A stretch of DNA of 64,000 nucleotides, taken from Gymnodinialimonas phycosphaerae (GTDB lineage: Bacteria > Pseudomonadota > Alphaproteobacteria > Rhodobacterales > Rhodobacteraceae). The notes below the pieces were generated by a model that did no database searches, was not told where the DNA came from, and worked only from the letters and a program-made list of their open reading frames with translations. Each line of letters opens with the position of its first letter. The stretch's first letter is position 1. The stretch covers positions 1,364,001 through 1,428,000 of the forward strand of contig NZ_JAIMBW010000001.1 in NCBI RefSeq assembly GCF_019195455.1. Direction: 5' to 3'. Shown here piece after piece: positions 39,305 through 48,763 of the stretch. The position numbers and the translations under genes are program-made.

Positions 39305-40570
39305 ATGAAAAAACTAATGCTTGCCAGCGCATTGTCACTGGTTACCGCCCATACTGCATCCGCAGAAATCCGAGTCGGCATCCTGCACTCGCTGACTGGG
39401 ACGATGGCAATTTCCGAGACCACGCTGCGCGACGTCATGCTGATGCTGATCGAACAACAAAACGCCGCCGGTGGTCTTCTGGGCGAAGAAATCGTGCCCG
39501 TCGTGGTCGATCCGGCGTCCGATTGGCCCCTGTTTGCCGAACGCACGCGCGAGTTGCTGACCGTCCATGAGGTGGACGTGATCTTTGGTGCCTGGACCTC
39601 CGTGTCGCGCAAATCCGCCCTGCCGGTTCTGGAAGAGCTCAACGGCCTGATGTTCTACCCGGTCCAGTACGAGGGTGAGGAATCCAGCCGCAACGTCTTC
39701 TACACCGGCGCCGCACCGAACCAGCAGGCGATCCCGGCGGTGGATTACTTCATCGAAGAACTGGGCGTGGAAAGCTTCGCGCTTCTTGGCACCGATTACG
39801 TCTATCCCCGCACCACCAACCGCATTCTGGAGCAGTACCTGCTTGACGCGGGCATCCCGGCCGAGAACATCTTCGTCAACTACACGCCCTTCGGTCATTC
39901 CGATTGGTCCTCCATCGTCGCCGACGTGGTAGCCTTGGGTGAGACGGGCGACCAGGTGGGCGTCATCTCGACGATCAACGGCGATGCGAACGTGGGCTTC
40001 TATAACGAACTGGTCGCCCAGGGCGTCGAGGCCGATGACATCCCCGTCGTGGCCTTCTCGGTCGGTGAAGAGGAACTCGCCGGGTTCGACACCGGGCCGT
40101 TGGCCGGCCACCTCGCGGCATGGAACTACTTCCAGTCCGCCGACACGCCCGAGAACGAGGAATTCATCGCCAACTGGCATGAGTTCATCGGCGATGAGGC
40201 ACGCCCGACCAATGACCCGATGGAGGCCCACTACATCGGCTTCAACATGTGGGTTCAGGCTGTGGAGGCCGCTGGCACCACGGATGTCGATGCGGTCCGC
40301 GAGGCAATGTACGGCATTCAGGTCCCGAACCTGACCGGCGGCATTGCCGAGATGCTGCCCAACCACCACCTGACCAAGCCGGTCCTGATCGGCGAGATCC
40401 GCCCCGACGGGCAGTTCGACATCATCAGCCAGACCGAGCCTGTTGCGGGCGATGCCTGGACCGACTTCCTGCCTGAATCGGCGGTTCTGGTCTCTGATTG
40501 GCCGGGTCTGGAATGCGGTATGTACAACACCGAGACCGAGACCTGCGTACAGATCCAGTCCAACTACTAA
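39305..40570 (+). CDS. urtA: urea ABC transporter substrate-binding protein
   Basis: This is a 421-residue periplasmic protein with signal peptide MKKLMLASALSLVTAHTASA. It begins EIRVGILHSLTGTMAISE, and carries FYPVQYEGEESSRNVFYTGAAPNQQ, the clearest UrtA hallmark that separates it from amino-acid binding proteins such as LivK. It is the first gene of urtABCDE. Urea binding supports nitrogen scavenging; no urease gene is in this window. Confidence 0.95.
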   Translation: MKKLMLASALSLVTAHTASAEIRVGILHSLTGTMAISETTLRDVMLMLIEQQNAAGGLLGEEIVPVVVDPASDWPLFAERTRELLTVHEVDVIFGAWTSVSRKSALPVLEELNGLMFYPVQYEGEESSRNVFYTGAAPNQQAIPAVDYFIEELGVESFALLGTDYVYPRTTNRILEQYLLDAGIPAENIFVNYTPFGHSDWSSIVADVVALGETGDQVGVISTINGDANVGFYNELVAQGVEADDIPVVAFSVGEEELAGFDTGPLAGHLAAWNYFQSADTPENEEFIANWHEFIGDEARPTNDPMEAHYIGFNMWVQAVEAAGTTDVDAVREAMYGIQVPNLTGGIAEMLPNHHLTKPVLIGEIRPDGQFDIISQTEPVAGDAWTDFLPESAVLVSDWPGLECGMYNTETETCVQIQSNY

Positions 40571-40587
40571 GCACCTCAAGACCTTGC

Positions 40588-40612
40588 GGCGGGTCGCGCG
40601 ACGCGACCCGCC
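40588..40612. terminator. strong hairpin between urtA and urtB
   Basis: GGCGGGTCGCG and its exact complement CGCGACCCGCC enclose a CGA loop: an 11-base perfect GC-rich stem, 17 bases after the urtA stop. No T-run follows. It may halt part of the transcripts or shield the urtA mRNA, so that the receptor is made in excess over the membrane parts encoded downstream. Confidence 0.65.
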
Positions 40613-40639
40613 ATACCACCCTTGCTGTCAGGCAACCCT

Positions 40640-42595
40640 ATGAAATTCATACACCTTCTTGTCGTGCTTGCGGCACTTTGCATTCCCGGGCCCGTGTCTG
40701 CCCAAGACGCGCCGTTGCAGGATCTGTTGCAAATCCATGCCGAGCAGATCAGCGATCCGTCGCGCCGCACCGTGGGTGAGACGCTGGACGCGCTGGTCGC
40801 CAGCGGCCACCCCGAGTTGCCCGGCTTCCTCGCCCGCTGGCAAGCGCGCGAGGTCTATCGCCGCGATGCCGACGGGCTTTTCGTCTATGTCGAAGACGCG
40901 GCCTCCGACCCTCTGACCCTGCTGGATATTTCCAGCGGCGCGGCGATTGGTCAGGCCGGGTCGCGCGATGTCACGCAGTTGCGCCCCAACGGCGGCGTGC
41001 GCGGTGTGATCGGCAGCGCGCTAGTGCAATTCCAACTGGGTGCGGCTGATCCCACGGCGCGTCTGGAGGCGCTCGACACCATCGCGGACGACCCCGAGGA
41101 AAGCCACCTGTCCCTGCTGCAAGCGCGGCTGGCGATAGAGGACGACCCGGTCGTGCGCGCCCGGCTGGAGGTCGTCTTCCCCGCCGTCGTCATCGCTTTT
41201 GCCCAAGACGATGCCGAGAGGATCGCAGCGATCGAGGCGCTGGCAGGCAATGTCAGCCTAGAGGCACGGGCGACGTTGAACCAACTGCTCTCTACCACCC
41301 GCAACGTCGGCTTGGCCCTGCCCGACGACCTGAATATCGCCACTGTCCTGACGCCTGGCAGCGCCGCCCTGCCCGAGGCTGACGCCTACGACATGCTCGT
41401 CGAGGCAGAGCTTGCACCGCCCCGGATCAGCCGCGCGGCGCAACGCGATGTGCTGGCGGCCAACATCGACGAGGGCCGCGTTGGCGGCGTGCCCGTCGCC
41501 ACGCTGAACACCGAAGCCGCCCGTGACACCGCCTATGCCGCGCTGGTGGCCGAGGGGCTGGCCGAGCCCGTGCCAAGTGACGCCGAGGTTACGGCAGCGC
41601 TGGCCAGCCACGTTTTCTACGACCAGTATCGAGAGGCCTCGCACCCCGTGACCGATGCCGCCCGCGCCACCCTCGACGGGATCGAGACGCGCGTGGGAGC
41701 CTACCGGTTTCTGGATCTGTCGCTAGACGGGCTCTCACTGGCCTCGATCTACTTTCTTGCCGCCATCGGGCTGGCCATCACCTTCGGCGTCATGGGCGTG
41801 ATCAACATGGCCCATGGCGAATTCATCATGGCGGGCGCCTACACCGGCTACCTCGTCCAGACGCTGGTCCCTGATTACACGCTGTCGATTGCCATCGCCC
41901 TACCGCTGGCCTTCGCCGTGACCTTCGCGATGGGGGTCGCGATGGAACGCTCGGTCATTCGGTGGCTCTATCATCGGCCGCTAGAGACGCTTTTGGCGAC
42001 CTTCGGGATCTCCATCGCGTTGCAACAGATCACCCGGCAGATCTTCGGCACCCAGGCCCGCCCCTTCACGCCGCCCGATTGGCTTGCGGGATCGGTGGCG
42101 ATCAATGACGTGATCTCGATCTCGTCGATCCGCATCGCGATCTTTCTGCTGGGATTGGTGTTTTTCGTGGTCCTGTGGCTGATCCTGAACCGCACCCGCC
42201 TGGGCCTTGAGGTCCGCGCTGTGACGCAGAACCCTGCCATGGCGGCGTCTATGGGAATCAACCCCGACCGGATCAACATGCTGACCTTCGGCCTCGGCTC
42301 GGGCATCGCCGGGATCGCGGGCGTGGCGATTGGCCTTTTCGCGCAGGTGACGCCCGACATGGGCGCCAATTACATCGTACAAAGCTTCATGACCGTGGTC
42401 GTGGGCGGCGTCGGCAACATCTTCGGCACACTTGTGGGCGCCAGCATGATCGGCGGCTTCCAGAAGGCCGTCGAATGGCTGAACCCATCCAACACCTTGG
42501 CGGCGCAGACCTACATGATCCTCTTCGTGATCCTGTTCATACAGTTCCGGCCCAGGGGCATCATCGCCCTCAAGGGCCGCGCGGCGGGGGATTGA
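40640..42595 (+). CDS. urtB: urea ABC transporter permease UrtB
   Basis: This is a 651-residue protein with a signal-type N-terminus (MKFIHLLVVLAALCIPGPVSAQ) and a long extracytoplasmic helical domain (~residues 25-355) with HEAT-like Ala/Leu repeats. A LivH-type permease with about eight helices follows from ~365 (LASIYFLAAIGLAITFGVMGVINMAHGEFIM). The GINPDRINMLTFGLGSGIAG loop docks the ATPase. The ATG at 40640 precedes the signal peptide; the earlier in-frame start at 40622 has no ribosome site. The large N-terminal domain is a known UrtB variant. Confidence 0.93.
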   Translation: MKFIHLLVVLAALCIPGPVSAQDAPLQDLLQIHAEQISDPSRRTVGETLDALVASGHPELPGFLARWQAREVYRRDADGLFVYVEDAASDPLTLLDISSGAAIGQAGSRDVTQLRPNGGVRGVIGSALVQFQLGAADPTARLEALDTIADDPEESHLSLLQARLAIEDDPVVRARLEVVFPAVVIAFAQDDAERIAAIEALAGNVSLEARATLNQLLSTTRNVGLALPDDLNIATVLTPGSAALPEADAYDMLVEAELAPPRISRAAQRDVLAANIDEGRVGGVPVATLNTEAARDTAYAALVAEGLAEPVPSDAEVTAALASHVFYDQYREASHPVTDAARATLDGIETRVGAYRFLDLSLDGLSLASIYFLAAIGLAITFGVMGVINMAHGEFIMAGAYTGYLVQTLVPDYTLSIAIALPLAFAVTFAMGVAMERSVIRWLYHRPLETLLATFGISIALQQITRQIFGTQARPFTPPDWLAGSVAINDVISISSIRIAIFLLGLVFFVVLWLILNRTRLGLEVRAVTQNPAMAASMGINPDRINMLTFGLGSGIAGIAGVAIGLFAQVTPDMGANYIVQSFMTVVVGGVGNIFGTLVGASMIGGFQKAVEWLNPSNTLAAQTYMILFVILFIQFRPRGIIALKGRAAGD

Positions 42596-42598
42596 TTC

Positions 42599-43774
42599 AT
42601 GAGCATCTTTGTCCGCAATAAATCCGTCCCCATTTTCATCGGCGCGCTGGCCATGTTCGCCCTTGGCGTGACAGTTCTGTCAGAGGCCTACGGGACGGGC
42701 GCGATGTCGATTTCGTTCACCAAGACGCTGGGGATGACGCTGTGCCTCTGCCTCGCCGCCTTGGCGATGGATCTGGTTTGGGGCTACTGCGGGATCCTGT
42801 CGCTTGGGCACTTCGCCTTCTTCGGGCTTGGCGGCTATGTCATCGGCATGTGGTTGATGGCCGCGCGGACCGAGGCCGTGGTGCGTGCCAACCTGGCCGA
42901 AGGGGTCATTCCCCCCACGGAGGCCGAGGTCAATCAGGCCACCGCCTTGCAGATTTTCAGCGTCGTAGGGGCCGATGACTGGCCGTGGATGTGGGCGGCT
43001 TCGGACAATCTGTTCCTGTCGCTGATCCTGATCGTGGCGGTGCCGGGCGTGCTGGCATTGGTGTTTGGATGGTTGGCGTTTCGCAGCCGGGTGACTGGCG
43101 TTTACCTATCGATCCTGACCCAGGCGATGACGCTGGCGCTGTCGCTTTACCTTTTCCAGAATGACACCGGCCTGCGCGGCAACAATGGGTTGTCGGGGTT
43201 GCAGAACCTACCGGGCGCCGAGGATATCGGGCAGGATCGCATCTCGATCTGGTTCTTCTGGGCCTCTGCGGTGGCTCTGGGCCTGTCGTATATCGGGGCG
43301 GCGTGGCTGATCTCGGGGAAATTCGGCAACATCATCCGCGGGATCCGCGATGATGAATTGCGGGTGCGGTTTCTGGGCTACCGGGTGGAGGTGTTCAAAC
43401 TGTTCGTCTTCACGCTGTCGGGCATCCTCTGCGGTATCGCGGGCGCGCTTTATTACCCGCAGGCGGGCATCATCAACCCGGACGAAATCGCGCCCATTGC
43501 CTCTATCTATCTGGCCGTTTGGGTCGCCATTGGCGGACGCGGCAGGCTGTATGGCGCGGTGATCGGGGCCGCCGTAGTCTCGCTTTTGTCGACGTATTTC
43601 ACCGGAGGCCGCGCACCGGATGTGGCGTTGGGGGCGCTGCGGATCGAATGGGTTGATTGGTGGCCGGTCCTGCTGGGGCTCGGGTTTGTGCTGGTCACGC
43701 TCTTCGCACCGAAGGGGCTTGGCGGATTGGTCGACTACATCGTGCGTAAACCAACCGCAGGAGATCGCCCATGA
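42599..43774 (+). CDS. urtC: urea ABC transporter permease UrtC
   Basis: This is a 391-residue LivM-type permease with about ten helices. KTLGMTLCLCLAALAMDLVWGYCGILSLGHFAFFGLGGY (residues ~40-80) is the typical UrtC motif block, with an insertion in the next loop (~90-125) also seen in other UrtC proteins. GIRDDELRVRFLGYRVEVFK near 250 contacts the ATPase. It starts 3 bases after the urtB stop and overlaps urtD by 4 bases. Confidence 0.95.
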   Translation: MSIFVRNKSVPIFIGALAMFALGVTVLSEAYGTGAMSISFTKTLGMTLCLCLAALAMDLVWGYCGILSLGHFAFFGLGGYVIGMWLMAARTEAVVRANLAEGVIPPTEAEVNQATALQIFSVVGADDWPWMWAASDNLFLSLILIVAVPGVLALVFGWLAFRSRVTGVYLSILTQAMTLALSLYLFQNDTGLRGNNGLSGLQNLPGAEDIGQDRISIWFFWASAVALGLSYIGAAWLISGKFGNIIRGIRDDELRVRFLGYRVEVFKLFVFTLSGILCGIAGALYYPQAGIINPDEIAPIASIYLAVWVAIGGRGRLYGAVIGAAVVSLLSTYFTGGRAPDVALGALRIEWVDWWPVLLGLGFVLVTLFAPKGLGGLVDYIVRKPTAGDRP

Positions 43775-44511
43775 GCACGCTTCTAGAGGTTCAGGGCGTT
43801 TCCGTCACCTTCGACGGTTTCCGCGCGATCAATAACCTCAGCTTTACCATTGGCCTGCCAGAGATGCGCGCCGTCATCGGCCCCAACGGGGCAGGCAAGA
43901 CGACCTTCATGGATATCGTGACCGGCAAGACCCGGCCCGACAGCGGCACGGTGCGTTGGGGCGACATGGGCCATTCGCTGCTGTCGATGTCCGAGGCGCA
44001 GATCGCCCAAGAGGGCATCGGGCGCAAGTTCCAGCGCCCCACGGTGTTCGAGGATCAATCGGTTGACGACAACCTGCGCGTCGCGCTGAAAAAGCCGCGG
44101 GGACCACTGGCGGCAATCTTCGACAAGACCAGTGACGCCGACCGCGCGCGGATCGAAGAGATCGCCGCGGAAATCGGACTGGCGGACCATCTGGGCGACC
44201 CGGCGGGCATCCTGTCCCACGGGCAAAAGCAATGGCTGGAGATCGGGATGCTGCTGGCCCAGGATCCCAAGCTGCTGTTGGTCGATGAGCCTGCCGCAGG
44301 CATGACCACGGCAGAGCGCGAGCATACGACGGCGCTACTCAAGCGCCTCGCGCAAAGTCACGCGGTGGTGGTGGTGGAGCACGATATGGAGTTCGTGCGC
44401 CGCCTCGAGTGCCGGGTCACGGTGCTGCACGAGGGGGCGGTGCTGGCCGAAGGCTCGCTTGATCACGTGATGGCCGACGCGCGTGTCGTTGAAGTCTATC
44501 TGGGGCGCTAA
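43771..44511 (+). CDS. urtD: urea ABC transporter ATPase UrtD
   Basis: This is a 246-residue ATPase of LivG type. Walker A is GPNGAGKTTFMD (~residue 36), signature LSHGQKQWLEIGM (~150), Walker B LLLVDEPAAGMT, and the H-loop lies in VVVEHDMEFVR. The HG in place of GG in the signature is normal for UrtD. The start overlaps urtC by 4 bases and 1 base separates it from urtE. Confidence 0.95.
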   Translation: MSTLLEVQGVSVTFDGFRAINNLSFTIGLPEMRAVIGPNGAGKTTFMDIVTGKTRPDSGTVRWGDMGHSLLSMSEAQIAQEGIGRKFQRPTVFEDQSVDDNLRVALKKPRGPLAAIFDKTSDADRARIEEIAAEIGLADHLGDPAGILSHGQKQWLEIGMLLAQDPKLLLVDEPAAGMTTAEREHTTALLKRLAQSHAVVVVEHDMEFVRRLECRVTVLHEGAVLAEGSLDHVMADARVVEVYLGR

Positions 44512-44512
44512 T

Positions 44513-45208
44513 ATGTTGGAAACACGCGATTTAACGCTTCACTACGGTGGCAGTAAGATCCTCAACGGCATCTCGGTCCAGGCCGCGAAGGGCGAAGTGA
44601 CCTGCGTGATGGGCACCAATGGTGTCGGCAAGACATCCCTGATGAAGGCAATTGCGGGGACGCACGCACGCTCGGGCGGGGAAGTTCTGTTGGACGGGGT
44701 CGCGGTACCGAAACTGCCCGCACACAGGCTGGCGCAGATGGGTGTCGCCTGCGTGCCGCAGGGCCGGATGATCTTCCCGCTTTTGACGGTGCGTGAGAAC
44801 CTTGAGACGGGCCTTGCTTGCCTGCCCAAGGGCGCACGGGAGGTGCCCGAACGCATCTACGAGATGTTTCCCGTATTGCGAGAGATGGAGGGCCGTCGCG
44901 GAGGCGACCTTTCCGGCGGGCAGCAGCAGCAACTGGCCATTGGGCGCGCCTTGGTCACGAAGCCGAAGCTATTGCTGATGGATGAGCCGACCGAAGGCAT
45001 CCAGCCCAATATCATCCAGCTGATCGGCCGCGTCATTGCGCAGTTGCGCGATGAGGGGGAAATGGCGATCGTGCTGGTCGAGCAATACTTCGATTTCGCC
45101 TTCGATCTGGCCGACAGGTTCTACGTCCTCAAACGCGGTGAGACGGTGTTTTCCAGCGCCAAGGCCGACACGACCCGCGACCAGGTGCAAGGCGCGTTCA
45201 GCCTGTAG
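44513..45208 (+). CDS. urtE: urea ABC transporter ATPase UrtE
   Basis: This is a 231-residue LivF-type ATPase: Walker A GTNGVGKTSLMKA (~36), signature LSGGQQQQLAIGRALV (~130) and Walker B LLLMDEPTEGIQPNI. GRMIFPLLTVRENLETGL is the usual UrtE Q-loop region. The ATG at 44513 gives the normal MLETRDLTLHYGG start. It ends the operon; the next 390 bases hold a decayed malY-like gene on the opposite strand and no clear terminator. Confidence 0.95.
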   Translation: MLETRDLTLHYGGSKILNGISVQAAKGEVTCVMGTNGVGKTSLMKAIAGTHARSGGEVLLDGVAVPKLPAHRLAQMGVACVPQGRMIFPLLTVRENLETGLACLPKGAREVPERIYEMFPVLREMEGRRGGDLSGGQQQQLAIGRALVTKPKLLLMDEPTEGIQPNIIQLIGRVIAQLRDEGEMAIVLVEQYFDFAFDLADRFYVLKRGETVFSSAKADTTRDQVQGAFSL

Positions 45209-45229
45209 CGCCGCATCGATGCGCAGCTA

Positions 45230-45600
45230 CCCGGCCGGGCGTTCTCGGATCGCGCGGCGCAGACATCTAGGGCACCCGCCAGCCTGGCCCGTGGGCACGC
45301 GATGTTGAGATGCCCAAAACCGGCACCCTCCGCGCCGAAGACGGTGCCTCGGGTCAGATCTCATACGGCGCCTTTCCTTGGGAAAGCGGTCAACGCGTCT
45401 GGCACCGCCTCGTGGCCGAAGACCCGTGGGCGGCACGGGTCTGCATCGCAATTGTGAGGCAGGGGGCGACGCGGAAATCCATGTTCGCCACGCCCGCGGG
45501 AAACAGCTCCATCGCGTCGTCGCTCAACACGATCCGGCGGTGCTTGAGGGCAGGCACGGCGCGGCTCTCGATCACCTCGTCGAATTCGAAGGCGCGTTGC
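45230..45600 (-). pseudogene. remnant of a MalY/PatB-type C-S lyase (aminotransferase-like PLP enzyme)
   Basis: In minus-strand translation three broken pieces of one family appear in order. First AFEFDEVIESRAV...VANMDFRVAP...TRAAH (from about 45593 down to 45426), matching the MalY/PatB N-terminus. Then, after a one-base shift near 45428, VFGHEAVPDALTAF. Then, after a junction near 45360, GTVFGAEGAGFGHLN, and after a further one-base loss at 45301, ACPRARLAGAL, which is the family C-terminus. The central ~300 residues, including the PLP lysine, are missing. The normal protein is ~390 residues. It begins right after the acr3 stop on the same strand, so it was once the last gene of that operon. 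Confidence 0.75.
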
Positions 45601-46665
45601 TCACCCCGACATCTCCGGGAAACGCGCCCGGGTTCGGTTGGCAAAGGCCACCAGCGACAGCATCACCGGCACCTCGACCAGAACCCCCACCACCGTTGCC
45701 AGCGCCGCGCCGGAGTTCAGGCCAAAAAGGCTGATGGCGACAGCGACGGCCAACTCGAAGAAATTCGACGTGCCGATCATGGCGCAGGGGGCGGCGATCC
45801 GGTGCGGCACGCGCAGGACATAGGCTGCACCATAGGCCAGCGCGAAGATCCCATAGGACTGGATCAGGATCGGCACCGCGATCAGCGCGATCAGAAGCGG
45901 GCGTTGCAAGATCACCTCGCCCTGAAGGCCGAAGAGGATCATGACCGTCGCGATCAGGCCCACCACCGACCACGGCTTGATGCGGGCGGTGAAAGCATCG
46001 ATCCGGTCCTTGCTGCCCAACAGACGCCGTGTCGCCAGCCCCGCCAACAGCGGCAGCACGACGTAGAGCACGGTGGCCAGCACCAGCGTCTCCCACGGGA
46101 CCACGATATCGGTGACGCCCAGCAGGAAGGCCACGATGGGCGCGAAGGCCACCACCATGATCAGGTCATTCACAGAGACCTGCACCAACGTATAAGTCGC
46201 ATCCCCGCGCGTCAGTTGCGACCAAACGAAGACCATCGCGGTGCAGGGCGCAGCGCCCAGCAGGATCAGGCCCGCGATGTATTGCGCGGCATCCTCGGGG
46301 GCGATGAAGGGCGCAAAGACGTAGTCAAAGAACAGCACGGCCAGGAATGCCATGGTGAAAGGCTTGATCAGCCAGTTCACCGCCAGCGTCACCAAGAGAC
46401 CCTTGGGCTGCTTCGCCACGCCCGCCACCGCGCCGAAATCGACGCTGACCATCATGGGGTAAACCATGGCCCAGATCAGCACCGCCACGACAAGGTTGAT
46501 CGAGGCGACCTCGGCCGCGGCGATGGCCGAGACGAGGCCGGGCGCAATGGTGCCGATCCCGATCCCCACCACCATGGCAAGGGCGACCCAGACGGTCAGG
46601 TAGCGTTCAAAAGCGCCCATGGCGCCCCCGGTCTTGGTGCTGTCGGTTTTGGGGATGTCGGTCAT
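45601..46665 (-). CDS. acr3: ACR3-family arsenite efflux transporter
   Basis: This is a 354-residue permease with ten helices. The family's key cysteine sits in [21 protein letters not shown] (~residues 137-157), followed by VSVNDLIMV; the second half has [37 protein letters not shown], also diagnostic. It exports arsenite using the proton gradient. It lies 16 bases after the threonine-dehydratase-like gene on the same strand rather than directly beside arsR, which is 2 kb away and divergent. No arsC or arsH is visible. Confidence 0.93.
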   Translation of the reverse strand: MTDIPKTDSTKTGGAMGAFERYLTVWVALAMVVGIGIGTIAPGLVSAIAAAEVASINLVVAVLIWAMVYPMMVSVDFGAVAGVAKQPKGLLVTLAVNWLIKPFTMAFLAVLFFDYVFAPFIAPEDAAQYIAGLILLGAAPCTAMVFVWSQLTRGDATYTLVQVSVNDLIMVVAFAPIVAFLLGVTDIVVPWETLVLATVLYVVLPLLAGLATRRLLGSKDRIDAFTARIKPWSVVGLIATVMILFGLQGEVILQRPLLIALIAVPILIQSYGIFALAYGAAYVLRVPHRIAAPCAMIGTSNFFELAVAVAISLFGLNSGAALATVVGVLVEVPVMLSLVAFANRTRARFPEMSG

Positions 46666-46681
46666 AACTGGCGTCGTCCGT

Positions 46682-47665
46682 TCAGGTCAGTGTGGGAGGG
46701 GAAAGAAGTTCGGCAAAGCGGGCCGGGTCGATGTTGCCGCCGGTGATCACGGTGGCGACGGTGCGGCCCTTGATGGGCACCTGTCCGTTCAGGACCGCCG
46801 CCAGCCCGACAACGGCGCCGGGTTCGGTGACAATCTTGAAATGTTGATAGGCGAAACGCATCGCGTGGCGCACCTCGTCGTCGGTGGCTGTCACGCCGCC
46901 CGCAAGGCGGTTGCGGTTGATCGAAAAGGTCATGTCTCCGGGGATCGGCGTCATGATCGCATCGCAGATCGTGCGCTGGCCCTTGGGGTTGGGCAGACGC
47001 TCCTGTGCAATCAGCGAACGGCGGGTATCGTCGAAGAGCGCCGGTTCTGCCGCGAACACCTGGGTGCCTGGCGCGCCCTCTTCCATGACCAACGCCGTTG
47101 CCGCCGTCAGCCCGCCTCCACCGCAGGGCACCAGCACGGCGTCCAGATCGCCGCCCGCGTCTTCCAGCAATTCCAACGCGACCGTACCCGCCCCTGCAAG
47201 GATTTCGGGATGGGCGCTGGGGGGCACCTCGATCCGTCCGGTCCGTGCGATGACCTGCGCCACCACATCGGCGCTGTCCTGGGTATCGCGGTCATAAGTC
47301 ACGATCTCTGCCCCCATGGCGCGCACCGCCGCCTGTTTGGCAGCAGGCGCGTCCGAGGGCATGACGATCACTGCCGTGGTGTCCATGATCTGCGCCGCCT
47401 GCGCCAGCCCCAGCGCGTGGTTTCCCGACGAATAGGAGACCGTGCCGCGCGCCAGCGCGTCCTTCGCAAGGCCCAAAAGGCGGTGATAGGCCCCCCGGAT
47501 CTTGAACGCCCCCGTGCGCTGCATGTTCTCGGCCTTGAGCAGCAGGCGACCGCCAAGTAGCGCATTCACGTCGGGGTTTTCCAGAAGCGGCGTACGGATC
47601 ACAATACCGTCCAGGGCACGCGCCGCGCGGCGGATGTGGTCAAGGGTGACGTCCGGGGCCAACAT
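46682..47665 (-). CDS. threonine-dehydratase-like PLP enzyme, possible hydroxyectoine-utilisation dehydratase
   Basis: This 327-residue fold-type II PLP enzyme carries the lysine motif [10 protein letters not shown] (~residue 47), [14 protein letters not shown] (~75), and the phosphate-binding glycine run [12 protein letters not shown] (~180). This fits catabolic Thr/Ser dehydratase (TdcB) and equally EutB, the dehydratase of hydroxyectoine catabolism. The next gene upstream, 1 base away, is a DoeB/EutE-like deacetylase, which favours the ectoine reading; no DoeA hydrolase or ectoine transporter is in the window. There is no C-terminal ACT domain, so it is not biosynthetic IlvA. Confidence 0.75.
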   Translation of the reverse strand: MLAPDVTLDHIRRAARALDGIVIRTPLLENPDVNALLGGRLLLKAENMQRTGAFKIRGAYHRLLGLAKDALARGTVSYSSGNHALGLAQAAQIMDTTAVIVMPSDAPAAKQAAVRAMGAEIVTYDRDTQDSADVVAQVIARTGRIEVPPSAHPEILAGAGTVALELLEDAGGDLDAVLVPCGGGGLTAATALVMEEGAPGTQVFAAEPALFDDTRRSLIAQERLPNPKGQRTICDAIMTPIPGDMTFSINRNRLAGGVTATDDEVRHAMRFAYQHFKIVTEPGAVVGLAAVLNGQVPIKGRTVATVITGGNIDPARFAELLSPPTLT

Positions 47666-47666
47666 C

Positions 47667-48668
47667 TCAGACCGGATCAGAGGCGATCTGGAACAGCGCA
47701 TCGCCGCGCCGCACCTGTGCCATGGCGCGCAGGGCAAGGATCATCCCGTCATGGGATGCATGTACCTCGTCCGGGGCCTGGCCCGGCGTCTCAGGGTGGT
47801 GGATCAGGGCGATCAGCTCGCCTTTGGTGACGTCGTCGCCAATGTTTGCCAGAGGCTCGAACACGCCGGGATGGTAGGCCGCAACGACACCGCGCGCCGT
47901 CAGCATCCGCGTGCCTTGGGGCGGATCCAGCGCCTCGCCGGGTAACATCTTCAAAGCTGACAGGATGCGACGCAGTCCACGCTCGGTGCGCCGCAGGATA
48001 TCGGGGGTGACGCAGCCCGCCCCGCCCAACTCGGCCATGACATTGATCACGCCCTTGCGGTTGGCGGCCCCCATGGCAGTGCGTGCCGTACTGCCCCGGC
48101 CCCCACCGCCGGTGAACTGCCAGCCATAGGGCAGATCGAACGCCTCGGTCAGAAGGCGCAGACCCGCCTCTTCCTCCGGCGTGTGCCCCGGACCTCGCAG
48201 CACGGTCGCGGGATAGATCAATGACGTGCCGCCGGAATGCAGGTCCACCGCATAGTCGGCAAGGGGCAGGATCACCTCTTCATGGTAATGGGCCATCATC
48301 TCTGACGGCGTGCCCTTGGGGTCGCCGGGGAAAACCCGGTTGAGGTTGCCCTGGTCGACTGGCGACACACGCGTGCCTGCCTCGGCGGCCGGGAAATTCA
48401 TCATCGGCAAAAGGATCAGGCGGCCCCGTAGGTCAGCGGCCTCCAGCGTCCGTGCAAGGGTGGCGGCCGCGATTTGTCCCTCGTATTCATCGCCGTGCAC
48501 CCCCGCGCTGATCACCAAGGTCGGACCGTCGCCGTTCCGGATGACCGTCACCGGCACCGGAATCCAGCCATAGGCCGAACGGTGCACCGAATGCGGCACC
48601 CGCAGGTAGCCCGTCTGTTTGCCCTCGGCAGCGAAGTCGACCTCTGTGGTGATCAGTGTCCCGGTCAT
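47667..48668 (-). CDS. doeB: M14-type deacylase, probable N-acetyl-diaminobutanoate deacetylase (DoeB/EutE-like)
   Basis: This 333-residue zinc enzyme of the succinylglutamate desuccinylase/aspartoacylase family has AGVHGDEYEGQ (zinc His and Glu, ~residue 52), the following PVDQGNLNRVFPGD with substrate-binding Arg, and YAVDLHSGG (third zinc ligand His, ~140). NVMAELGGAG holds the catalytic Glu. DoeB removes acetate from N-acetyl-2,4-diaminobutanoate in ectoine breakdown. The ATG at 48668 has AGGGAA 8 bases upstream; an in-frame alternative lies at 48704. The partner 1 base downstream is the dehydratase-like gene. Assignment to ectoine rests on family resemblance and this pairing. Confidence 0.65.
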   Translation of the reverse strand: MTGTLITTEVDFAAEGKQTGYLRVPHSVHRSAYGWIPVPVTVIRNGDGPTLVISAGVHGDEYEGQIAAATLARTLEAADLRGRLILLPMMNFPAAEAGTRVSPVDQGNLNRVFPGDPKGTPSEMMAHYHEEVILPLADYAVDLHSGGTSLIYPATVLRGPGHTPEEEAGLRLLTEAFDLPYGWQFTGGGGRGSTARTAMGAANRKGVINVMAELGGAGCVTPDILRRTERGLRRILSALKMLPGEALDPPQGTRMLTARGVVAAYHPGVFEPLANIGDDVTKGELIALIHHPETPGQAPDEVHASHDGMILALRAMAQVRRGDALFQIASDPV

Positions 48669-48737
48669 GCCATTCCCTGTTTCGGCTACTGCCAGAAGTG
48701 ACATCCGGGCTAGGGCAATGGCGCCCTCTGGTCAATC

Positions 48738-48749
48738 TTCGATATTTCG
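48738..48749. promoter_or_regulatory. candidate ArsR operator
   Basis: TTCGATATTTCG lies 14 bases before the arsR start in the 95-base gap to the divergent doeB-like gene. It contains the small dyad CGA-TATT-TCG, and AT-rich dyads of this look are usual targets of ArsR repressors. Placement would let ArsR block its own gene and possibly the opposite operon that ends in acr3. Confidence 0.35.
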
Positions 48750-48763
48750 GGTATTGCCGTAGC

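Noticed and set aside
45310..46746. 478-codon plus-strand open frame opposite acr3
   Set aside because: Composition is His/Gln/Arg-rich with no motif, while the minus strand encodes an unmistakable ACR3 transporter.
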